Shown here piece by piece: positions 52,444 to 59,870 of a stretch of 64,000 nt of DNA (positions within the stretch are counted from its first letter, which is position 1; the number at the start of each line of letters is the position of its first letter). This stretch comes from Pseudomonadota bacterium (GTDB lineage: Bacteria; Desulfobacterota; Binatia; Binatales; Binataceae), in the NCBI GenBank assembly GCA_021323945.1, contig JAJPKA010000020.1, forward strand, positions 310,001 to 374,000, written 5' to 3'. Under the pieces are notes generated by a model. That model did not search any database. It saw only the letters and a list, made by a program, of their open reading frames with translations, and was not told the DNA's origin. The position numbers and the translations under genes are program-made.

Positions 52444-53664
52444 ATGGCCGGAGACGCGCCCCGACATGTACTCGACGGATATAAGGTACTCGATTTCACC
52501 CATATCGTAGCGGGCCCGACCTGCACCCTGATGCTGGCCGAGATGGGAGCGGAAGTGGTCAAGGTGGAATTTGCGCCCAATGGCGATGCCGCGCGTCAAG
52601 GGCCCTTTATCGTCAACAATCGCAGCGGCTACTTTGTACAGCACAATCGAGGTAAGAAGGGGCTTTGTATCGACCTCAAGCATCCCGAAGGCAGCAAAAT
52701 CATCAGGGACTTGATCCCGCATTTCGACGTGCTTGTCGAGAATTATGCCCCGGGAGTCATGGAACGGCTCGGCTTCGGATATGAAGCGGTAAGCGCGTTG
52801 AATCCAAGAATCGTCATGTGCTCGATTTCCGCCTTTGGCCAACGGGGACCGCTGGCCAACGAGCCCGGCTTCGATTACCTGGGAGCAGCTTATGCGGGAA
52901 TCGTGTCCATGTGTGGTGAGCCAAATGGCCCGCCGTACGTCCCGATGGTTGCGTTAGGCGACGTCAGTACCGGAGCTCATGCGATGGGTGCGATTTGTGC
53001 GGCTTTGTTAGGGCGCATGCGAACCGGCCGCGGTCAACATCTCGACATATCATTGCTCGACACCTACATGCATTATCACGAGTGTGGGATAGAAGCGCAT
53101 AGCCTAAGTAACGGCGCGGTTTTACCGACGCGTTCAGGGCAACATTCGTGGTATGCGGTGCCTGCGGGTATTTTCAAAGGCCGTGACCACTACTTCATCA
53201 TCATTGCTCCGTTGGACCATCACTTTGCCGCCCTGTGTCGGTCCATGGGCAACCCGGAACTGGCGAAAGATCCTCGTTTCCGAACAAATGCCGATCGGCT
53301 AAAGAATCTCAAAGAGTTGGTTGACCTGATTGAGCATTGGCTCCAAACGACAGGAGACGACGCCGCGGAGGCCGCGCTGCGGGAAAACCGTGTTCCGCAT
53401 GCCCCGGTGTTGTCAGTGGCTGAAGCCGTTCGACATCCGCATCTGCGACAGCGGGGGACAGTGCGAACCGTCCATGATCGAATCCTGGGAGACTTTGACG
53501 TACCGGGATTCGCATTGCGCTTTTCCGCCTATGCTCCCCTCGAGCTCGAAGCCCCGCTGCTCGGTGAGCACAATGAGGAAATCCTGAGGAGGTATGCCGG
53601 CTATTCGCCGGAACGCATCCGTGAATTGGAAGAAAAAGGTGTGCTTCGCAGCGCTCCCGTCTAG
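52444..53664 (+). CDS. CaiB/BaiF family CoA transferase
   Basis: A complete class III CoA transferase of about 406 residues. Motifs: LDFTHIVAGPTCTLMLAEMGAEVVKVE (first half at positions 52485-52565), NRGKKGLCIDLKHPEG, LVENYAPGVMERLGFGY, and the catalytic Asp region PMVALGDVSTGAHAMGAI (Asp in GDV). The ATG at 52444 is preceded by AGGAGG at six bases; the in-frame ATG at 52426 would place that site inside the gene. It is unrelated in position to the CaiB gene at 1-904. Substrate unknown. Confidence 0.95.
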   Translation: MAGDAPRHVLDGYKVLDFTHIVAGPTCTLMLAEMGAEVVKVEFAPNGDAARQGPFIVNNRSGYFVQHNRGKKGLCIDLKHPEGSKIIRDLIPHFDVLVENYAPGVMERLGFGYEAVSALNPRIVMCSISAFGQRGPLANEPGFDYLGAAYAGIVSMCGEPNGPPYVPMVALGDVSTGAHAMGAICAALLGRMRTGRGQHLDISLLDTYMHYHECGIEAHSLSNGAVLPTRSGQHSWYAVPAGIFKGRDHYFIIIAPLDHHFAALCRSMGNPELAKDPRFRTNADRLKNLKELVDLIEHWLQTTGDDAAEAALRENRVPHAPVLSVAEAVRHPHLRQRGTVRTVHDRILGDFDVPGFALRFSAYAPLELEAPLLGEHNEEILRRYAGYSPERIRELEEKGVLRSAPV

Positions 53665-53723
53665 TAAAAAAGTCAGTCAGAACGGGAACGTACGGGGGAC
53701 CCGGATGTGCGCCTGAAGTCGCC

Positions 53724-53748
53724 TGGGCGGATCCAAGTGATCCGCCCA
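53724..53748. terminator. Bidirectional hairpin between converging CaiB and RRM genes
   Basis: TGGGCGGATC (53724-53733) and GATCCGCCCA (53739-53748) are perfect reverse complements with a 5-base loop. It lies 60 bases after the CaiB stop and 29 bases beyond the RRM stop, so it can end both transcripts. Confidence 0.75.
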
Positions 53749-53776
53749 AGGTCCTATTGTTCGGAATTAGGTGAAA

Positions 53777-54133
53777 TCACCAGCGCCGGTCGCGTCCACC
53801 GCCCGGGCCGCCGAAGCCCCGCCCACCACCGCTGCGGCGGTCGCGTCCACCGCCTCCGCCGAGGCCGCCTGCGCGGGGACCACCGTCGCGGGGACGTGCT
53901 TCATTAACCCGTATTGCGCGGCCCTTTAGTTCGGTTTCGTTGAATTGTTCAATCGCCTGGACCGCCTGATTCGAATCGGCCATTTCGACGAATCCGAATC
54001 CGCGAGACTGACCAGAGAACTTGTCAACCACGACGACTGCACTGTCCACTTTGCCAACTTGCGAAAAGAGCGCTTCCAGGTCTTCGTTAGTTACCGCGTA
54101 GGCTAGGTTGCCTACATACAATTTCGTGGGCAT
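53777..54133 (-). CDS. RRM-type RNA-binding protein with glycine-rich tail
   Basis: A 118-residue RNA-binding protein: RRM at residues 3-80 with RNP2 LYVGNLAYA and RNP1 SRGFGFVEM, followed by a Gly/Arg/Asp-rich tail (GGPRAGGLGGGGGRDRR and more), similar to cyanobacterial and proteobacterial Rbp proteins. The tail probably aids RNA binding or condensation. AGGAGG lies about 8 bases before the ATG at 54133. Compared with the smaller RRM protein at 10567-10854 it has the same RRM motifs but a longer tail. Confidence 0.95.
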   Translation of the reverse strand: MPTKLYVGNLAYAVTNEDLEALFSQVGKVDSAVVVVDKFSGQSRGFGFVEMADSNQAVQAIEQFNETELKGRAIRVNEARPRDGGPRAGGLGGGGGRDRRSGGGRGFGGPGGGRDRRW

Positions 54134-54440
54134 TAAAGCCCCTCCTTATCGCATTGCCGGAAGCGCGAGCCAGAAAAACCCCGATGTTTGCTCCCTTCTC
54201 CGGTCTGTCTCGACGTCTTGCGCGGAAAGGCTGAGGAGAGATGCTGTGGGTTTAAATGATTAGTGCTCCGGTCCTGATTACACTTCTTTTTAGCTCGACG
54301 CGAGCATAAAGTCCATCCTCGGCGAGCCATCCTTACCAAGGTGGGGATGAATGCTCGCGGTCATTGGGCCGTCTTGCTTCCATGATCCGGTCGGAGGGCT
54401 GCGGTTGACTTGCCCGGTGGCGTGAGGCTAACTCGGCACT
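54134..54440. other. Divergent regulatory gap, no gene seen
   Basis: About 300 bases between the minus-strand RRM gene and the plus-strand cNMP/ferredoxin gene. It should hold both promoters. No clear operator or hairpin was identified. Confidence 0.5.
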
Positions 54441-56015
54441 GTGCCATCCATCAGGCCCATAACGAAGCAGGCCTCGGCGACCCTCTGGCCGCGCCTTGCA
54501 GCGATTTCACTGTTTGTGTCGTTTACCCAAGAGCAACGAGATGCGTTCCTGCGTGCCTACGAGCAAGAACCTGAAATGGGCATACGGACCTTTGACGGCG
54601 GGGAAGCGGTTTGCCGCAAAGGAGAGTATGAGCTCGACCTCTGTCTGATACTCAGCGGTCGGGTCGACTTGTTCGAGGATGAGGCTCACGGTCGTGCTCA
54701 TGTTGCCAGTCTGGGTGCAGGAACATTTTACGGCGAACTTGGCGCACTCGGGGGCGTGCCCCGTTCGCTCGACGTAATTGCGGCCACTCAAACCGAGATC
54801 TTCTACATCCCGCGTCATGCACTTAAATATCTGGAAGTTAACTCGGAAGCCCGTTCGATACTGGCTGAGCGTTATCGCGAACGCGCCGTCGCCAGCTCGG
54901 CCGCAGAACTCGACTTGTTTCGAGGGGTGCCACCCGAATTCATCCAGCAACTCGTTCCTCGATGCGAAATCCTGCGATACGAACTGCGCGGAATTCCAAT
55001 CGTCACGCAAGGCGAACTGGGCGACGCACTATACATAGTGCGAGATGGTTTTCTTCAGGTTGCCCGGCGCGAGCCCGATGGAAGTGAAAAGGTCTTTGCC
55101 TACCTTCGCACCGGAGATTTCTTCGGCGAGATGGCGTTGTTCGAGACGGGGATTCGATGGTCGAGCGTGGTCACTGCTGGCAAATGCGAACTAATCAAGA
55201 TTCGCGGGGATGATTTTCTCGAGCTCTGTCGACGATTTCCCGCGATTGAGGTTGAAGTCCGAAAGATTATCAACCGCCGCAGGGAGCAGGAACGTTCCAT
55301 CACCCCTGAGCTCTCCGAGCTGCTCAAAAAGATGGGTCAACTGGGAGTTATCCAGGCCGACGCGCTTCTGGTGATGGATTTGGAACTGTGCATCAAATGC
55401 GACAATTGCGTGCGCGCCTGTGAGTCGCTGCATGGCAAAAGCCGATTGATCCGCAACGGCATTCAGTTAGGCAACTATCTCGTGCCCAGCGCCTGCCGCC
55501 ACTGTGATGATCCTAAGTGCATGAACGCCTGTCCCACTGGGGCGCTCAAGCGCCGGCCGGAAGGCGAGATCTATTTCGAATATGATATGTGTATCGGATG
55601 TGGTAACTGTGCGATCGCATGCCCTTACGATAACATCGCCATGATAGATACTCCGACCTTCGATCGCGCGCAGTTACGTAAGTCGCGAATCACCAACGAC
55701 CCCAGCTTCTTCCGTCCTTATCCTGTAGCGTCGCACGACGTTGCTGACGAAAGTTGGTTCAGGCGTTTGTTCGGCCGCATTCGCGGCAAGCATAGCCGCA
55801 AACCGGTTCAACTTGGAACCTCCGGTGCGCCGGGTCATGTACCGGTCGCCTATCCCATAAAGTGCGACCTCTGTGATGGTTTGCCGTTTATGGGCTGTGT
55901 TCATAGCTGTCCGACCGGCGCCGCCATGCGCATTGATCCAGCAACTTTGATCGAAGAGACCGGTGCGGTGAGTGCCGGTTCACGCGTACGGAAGGCCCGA
56001 GGGGGCAACGACTAA
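54441..56015 (+). CDS. Double cNMP-binding protein fused to four-cluster ferredoxin
   Basis: A 524-residue protein without signal peptide or membrane helix. Two cyclic-nucleotide-binding domains lie at about residues 45-150 (GAGTFYGELGALGGVPRSL) and 165-285 (RTGDFFGEMALFETGIRWS). There is no helix-turn-helix, so it is not a CRP-type regulator. Residues 310-500 form a DmsB/HybA-like ferredoxin with four cysteine groups: C317/320/323/327, C352/355/360/364, C384/387/390/394 and C475/478/486/490, enough for four 4Fe-4S clusters. It should transfer electrons in the cytoplasm under nucleotide control. The start is GTG at 54441. The stop overlaps the next frame by 44 bases if the GTG at 55972 is used there. 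Confidence 0.9.
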   Translation: MPSIRPITKQASATLWPRLAAISLFVSFTQEQRDAFLRAYEQEPEMGIRTFDGGEAVCRKGEYELDLCLILSGRVDLFEDEAHGRAHVASLGAGTFYGELGALGGVPRSLDVIAATQTEIFYIPRHALKYLEVNSEARSILAERYRERAVASSAAELDLFRGVPPEFIQQLVPRCEILRYELRGIPIVTQGELGDALYIVRDGFLQVARREPDGSEKVFAYLRTGDFFGEMALFETGIRWSSVVTAGKCELIKIRGDDFLELCRRFPAIEVEVRKIINRRREQERSITPELSELLKKMGQLGVIQADALLVMDLELCIKCDNCVRACESLHGKSRLIRNGIQLGNYLVPSACRHCDDPKCMNACPTGALKRRPEGEIYFEYDMCIGCGNCAIACPYDNIAMIDTPTFDRAQLRKSRITNDPSFFRPYPVASHDVADESWFRRLFGRIRGKHSRKPVQLGTSGAPGHVPVAYPIKCDLCDGLPFMGCVHSCPTGAAMRIDPATLIEETGAVSAGSRVRKARGGND

Positions 56016-57033
56016 GGGACCGGCGAAACGCGCGGCCTCAGGCGGTACGAACGCAGTGCCATTTACGAGTAGCTCCGAGCGAATCGAAGAGCAGGTTGAC
56101 CGGTTACCAGCTGACCGACCAACGACAAAGCCGAGCCGGGCCTCGTTGGGCGAGGCAGCGGCCAGGCGCCATAGTGCGCCGATCGCTTCGATGCTGATCT
56201 GGAGCCTGTTCTGCGGCTCCAGCGTTGTCGCGCTTTACAAGTTATTTGCAGGATGGGCCTCGCGGGCGGGAGCTTATCGCACCGGAATCCTTACGACGGG
56301 AATCTTCATGCTGGCCGCGCTGTACCCTGTACGCAAACAAGCCTTATGGTTGTCATTGCGCTATACGCGGTGGATCGCACGTTTGCCCCGCCCCCTGGGG
56401 GTTCGACTGCTGGTGCTGGACCGACTCGAAAGCTGGCGCATTGTGCACGTTTCCGCAGGTGTTTTCAGCTTGTTGCCATTTTGGTGGCATACACAGTTCG
56501 GCCCCCGTAGTCTTCTCGAACTCGTGCTTGAAGTGTTCGTGTTGGCACTGGCCGTCAGCGGTCTTCTGGGGACATTGATTGAGGATTTCCTGCCCGCGCG
56601 GATGTTGAAGTTGGGTAATCCAGAAGTCCGACTGGAAGACGTTGAAGCCGCGTCGCAGGAGCTGTACGTGCAAGCGGAAGAGCTGGTTCTCGGTCACTCC
56701 GAGCCGCTGGTTCATGCCTACCTTTCACTGCTACGGCCTATTGTGGCCGGCAATCAGCCTTCTCTGCGACTCTTGTGGGCCACGCTCTCTGGCATTAATC
56801 CAGCCTCGACCGTATGTAAGCCCGCCCGACTCATTGCAGACGGCTTCGGGGTCGAAGCAGCCGTTTTCCATCAATTGGTTGATATCGCCGAACGCAAGGT
56901 GGGGCTCGACCATAACCAATTTAATCTGAAGTTGAGCGGCGAATGGCTGCGGCTGCATCGCAGCCTTGCTATAGCTGTGCTTGTGCTGGTTGCCTTCCAC
57001 ATCACCGGTGTTCTCTATTTCGTGGGAATATGA
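55972..57033 (+). CDS. Membrane protein with two His pairs, cytochrome b-like
   Basis: Up to 353 residues; I do not recognise a named family. Predicted helices lie at about 70-92, 105-122, 155-172, 183-205 and 328-350. Two His pairs, H159/H173 and H329/H343, are each 14 residues apart, the spacing of haem ligands along helices in cytochrome b-type diheme proteins. The stretch 210-325 is soluble. The GTG at 55972 is only the furthest possible start; the first 65 residues are polar and may be untranslated, with a start nearer 56057 or later. Its TGA overlaps the ATG of the following gene (ATGA), so the two are translationally coupled. Confidence 0.7.
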   Translation: MPVHAYGRPEGATTKGPAKRAASGGTNAVPFTSSSERIEEQVDRLPADRPTTKPSRASLGEAAARRHSAPIASMLIWSLFCGSSVVALYKLFAGWASRAGAYRTGILTTGIFMLAALYPVRKQALWLSLRYTRWIARLPRPLGVRLLVLDRLESWRIVHVSAGVFSLLPFWWHTQFGPRSLLELVLEVFVLALAVSGLLGTLIEDFLPARMLKLGNPEVRLEDVEAASQELYVQAEELVLGHSEPLVHAYLSLLRPIVAGNQPSLRLLWATLSGINPASTVCKPARLIADGFGVEAAVFHQLVDIAERKVGLDHNQFNLKLSGEWLRLHRSLAIAVLVLVAFHITGVLYFVGI

Positions 57034-59351
57034 ACGTCCGCTGGGTTCTGGTGGCTTCGGCGATCGTCGGTGCCGTGGCCGCGTTGGCGGTGCTTGCGCC
57101 GCGCTCGAGCTATCAACCCGGCCCGTTATTGAAAGCGCACCAGCAGCTGATTACCGACTGCAACGCCTGTCACCGTCCATGGCGCGGGCCTTCGAATGCG
57201 GGCTGTGTAAATTGCCACGGTGAGCTGAGCGAAAACAATCCCCATACGGGGCTCGACGTCACCGACAAAGACGCCGGGCTTATGCCGGGGCACACGCTGG
57301 CGATGGACACCGCCCATAACCTCGAATGCCTCAGTTGCCACGGCGAACATCAAGGTCCAACGCCGAACATCGGCATGAGTGCTGGGTTCGCCTGCACATG
57401 GTGTCACAAACACCCAGCAATTCCGGCTGTGCCAGAGCATCAAGTTCACGTAATGGAACGGCAATTTTTTGTCAGGCACTTGTTCAGGCGCCCGTTCAGT
57501 CATTACGAGCATGAATTGTTAACCAAGTCGCATTATCCGCCGGTGGCGGGTGGGTTCAACTGTTCATCCTGTCATTTGGTGACGCCCGTGCCACCGGGGC
57601 GGAATGATCAGATGAGTTTCAAGTGGGCAGGATGCGCTGGAACAGGCTGCCATCTCGTCCCGCAAGACAGATTTATGCAGCTCTCACCGTCTCTTGGCCC
57701 TTCACCGGTCTCCATTCCCTACTCGAGCGTCGTCACGGTCAGACATATCAAGGCCGTCTTCGTTCATTCTGCAGGCCATCTCAAAACTGCTTGCGAACGG
57801 TGTCATTTCGAGATGAATAAGAGCCGCGATCCTGACGATCAAGCCTCGTTGGCGGTTAGTCGCTGCTTCGATTGCCATACGCACCGACCCGATAGCGGCG
57901 GAGACCAGATCGCGACCGGACCGATAAATTCCCGACAGGATCAGTCAACTGACCCGCAGACTGCAGCCAGGAAAGCTCGCGCGGTCCGACCAGCGAGGGG
58001 CGTGCCGCTGAATGCGGGTGCGAAAGTGCTCGCTTGCAGCCAGTGTCACCTGTTTCACGCGTACGGGGTGGTTCCCATACGTGACTTTCCCAATCCTGCG
58101 CCTCAGTTTCCACCAAATCGTCCTGACCATCTCAAGTTAACGGTCTATGTGCCGCGGTGGAGGTCTATCGACGGGAACTCTCGAATCCGGGCCGTCACCC
58201 TGGATGGCGTCGTGCTCTCACCCTGGTGGATGGGTATGGTCGCAATAGGTCTCGTAACTTATCAGTTCACCCGATATGTCAGGCATTTATCGCAGACGCA
58301 CAACTTTCACGAAGCGGCGCCCGACGTGGCGCCGCAGCGACCCAGGGAGGTCCCCGCGCTAGATGACACTTACCAGACGAGTATCAGAAACTTGTACATC
58401 GTCGGTGAGGCAGCGGGTACTGCCTCAATAAATCTCGCAATGCGTTCCGGTCGCCAGGTTATCGAAGCGATTGCAAGTCAGCTCCGGCCTTACCCCTCGT
58501 CGTCCCAACCAGACCTATACGATGTTGTAATCGTTGGTTGCGGGCCTGCGGGCTTGGGCGCGACCGCTACGGCGAAGGTCTTGGGTCTAAAATATGCAAC
58601 TCTGGAAAAGTTGACTCCCGCAAGCACGCTGCGATCATATCCGCGCGCCAAATTCGTGCAGGCAACGCCTATCGATCTGGCTGAGTACGGTTCGTTCTTC
58701 CTCGAAGGCGACAATTCACGCGAAGAGCTGATCCGCGAATGGGAAAAGATCATCGCTAAATTGCAACTTGTCATCAACGATCGTGAAGAAGTGACAGCTG
58801 TGATGCGTGAGCAGAACCACCTGCTTGTCCGGACTGCGCGCGGCAACTCGTACCGAGCAAGAGCTGTGGTGCTGGCAATCGGAGTTCGTGGGAATCCTCG
58901 TCATCTAAATCTGCCGGGAGAAGAGCCAGGTCGGGTATTTTACAACCTCATCGAACCAGAAGAGTTTACCGGGTGCCGGATTCTCGTGGTAGGAGGAGGT
59001 AACGCAGGGGCTGAGGCTGTCCGGGCTCTCGCTGATCGCCGGCTGGCCAATACGGTGAGCTATTGCTTCCGCTCCCCTGTCTTGACCAATGTGACACCGG
59101 AGAATGCTGACGCGATCGTCGCTCTGCAAAAGGCCAAGGCGATCTCAATCTATCCCGCGACCATCCTGACAGAAATACGACCTCAGAGCGTAGTCCTTGA
59201 GCCGCTGAAGCCGGCCAGCGGTGGAGTGTCGGCAGGGGCAATTGAACTCGCAAATGATTACATCTTCGCGATGATCGGCGCTGAACTACCTGTCGCATTT
59301 CTCAAGTCGATAGGTATCAAGATGGTGAGCAAAGGCCGGCTATATAGATAA
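57030..59351 (+). CDS. Nine-haem cytochrome c fused to FAD/NAD(P) reductase
   Basis: A 773-residue protein. An N-terminal helix (about 5-22) leads to a periplasmic cytochrome domain with eight CXXCH motifs (Cys44, 59, 100, 122, 178, 255, 279, 336) and one CX4CH (Cys202). A second helix lies at about 396-414. The cytoplasmic part is a thioredoxin-reductase/YpdA-like flavoprotein with FAD loop VVIVGCGPAGLGA (499-511) and NAD(P) loop VVGGGNAGAE (653-662), and no CxxC redox pair. A segment NLYIVGEAAG...INLAMRSGRQVIEA (454-480), which normally ends such flavoproteins, comes before the FAD loop instead. The ATG at 57030 overlaps the previous stop. The frame upstream to 56943 is inside the previous gene. 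Confidence 0.88.
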   Translation: MNVRWVLVASAIVGAVAALAVLAPRSSYQPGPLLKAHQQLITDCNACHRPWRGPSNAGCVNCHGELSENNPHTGLDVTDKDAGLMPGHTLAMDTAHNLECLSCHGEHQGPTPNIGMSAGFACTWCHKHPAIPAVPEHQVHVMERQFFVRHLFRRPFSHYEHELLTKSHYPPVAGGFNCSSCHLVTPVPPGRNDQMSFKWAGCAGTGCHLVPQDRFMQLSPSLGPSPVSIPYSSVVTVRHIKAVFVHSAGHLKTACERCHFEMNKSRDPDDQASLAVSRCFDCHTHRPDSGGDQIATGPINSRQDQSTDPQTAARKARAVRPARGVPLNAGAKVLACSQCHLFHAYGVVPIRDFPNPAPQFPPNRPDHLKLTVYVPRWRSIDGNSRIRAVTLDGVVLSPWWMGMVAIGLVTYQFTRYVRHLSQTHNFHEAAPDVAPQRPREVPALDDTYQTSIRNLYIVGEAAGTASINLAMRSGRQVIEAIASQLRPYPSSSQPDLYDVVIVGCGPAGLGATATAKVLGLKYATLEKLTPASTLRSYPRAKFVQATPIDLAEYGSFFLEGDNSREELIREWEKIIAKLQLVINDREEVTAVMREQNHLLVRTARGNSYRARAVVLAIGVRGNPRHLNLPGEEPGRVFYNLIEPEEFTGCRILVVGGGNAGAEAVRALADRRLANTVSYCFRSPVLTNVTPENADAIVALQKAKAISIYPATILTEIRPQSVVLEPLKPASGGVSAGAIELANDYIFAMIGAELPVAFLKSIGIKMVSKGRLYR

Positions 59352-59369
59352 GGGGCTGTCCGCGCCGAA

Positions 59370-59870
59370 CTACACGTGATTAATATCCAGCACTGATTCG
59401 ATCTCGTCATTGAGCACGATGATCTTTTTTCTGACGATCTTCGGTTGGTCTTTCTGAAACCGGAGTAGATGTTCATAAAAACCAAAATAGCTCGAACTTC
59501 GGCGTTGGAAGGGCCTGTAAATCCGAACCTGCCAGTGCGACGCCACGTGAGGCTCATCGGGGTCTGTGGCGTCGAGAAGGCGCACATTGGTGATGAAATG
59601 GCAGGTACGAATCAACGGATCAGATGCCAACGATTGGCCCGATTGTATGCGCCAGATTCGATCTTCCAAACCCGCACGGTTGTTGTAGTAAATCAAGGAA
59701 AGCTGGGACTGCGGGTCACTGGTCGGTGCCCGGCCGCCGTGCCATGCCGGTACCCAGAACTCTGCATCCTCCGCGTACAGCGCCAACCACTCAGCCCAAC
59801 GCTTTTCATCAAGATACGCTGCTTCTCGATAAAGCAGTTCGGCGCAACGATTCAGCACTTCGTTATTCAC
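59370..59870 (-). CDS. Aromatic ring-hydroxylating dioxygenase beta subunit
   Basis: A 166-residue small subunit of a Rieske dioxygenase, of the NTF2-like cystatin fold; it supports the alpha3beta3 structure. Features: LYREAAYLDEKRWAEWLALYAEDAEFWVPAW near the start (positions about 59735-59830), then IRTCHFITNVRL and the end KKIIVLNDEIESVLDINHV. The closest type by eye is benzoate/anthranilate dioxygenase BenB. It overlaps the alpha subunit gene by 8 bases. No ferredoxin or reductase gene follows; the stop converges with the multihaem gene 18 bases away. Confidence 0.93.
   Translation of the reverse strand: MNNEVLNRCAELLYREAAYLDEKRWAEWLALYAEDAEFWVPAWHGGRAPTSDPQSQLSLIYYNNRAGLEDRIWRIQSGQSLASDPLIRTCHFITNVRLLDATDPDEPHVASHWQVRIYRPFQRRSSSYFGFYEHLLRFQKDQPKIVRKKIIVLNDEIESVLDINHV

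Noticed and set aside
51832-52842. Long minus-strand ORF (336 residues)
   Set aside because: It is antisense to the mlaA 3' end, the terminator at 52285-52310 and the CaiB gene start, all well supported on the plus strand, and its translation has no family features.
56943-57029. Upstream extension of the multihaem gene
   Set aside because: The extension lies inside the previous gene and the ATG at 57030 overlapping its stop gives a proper N-terminal membrane helix.
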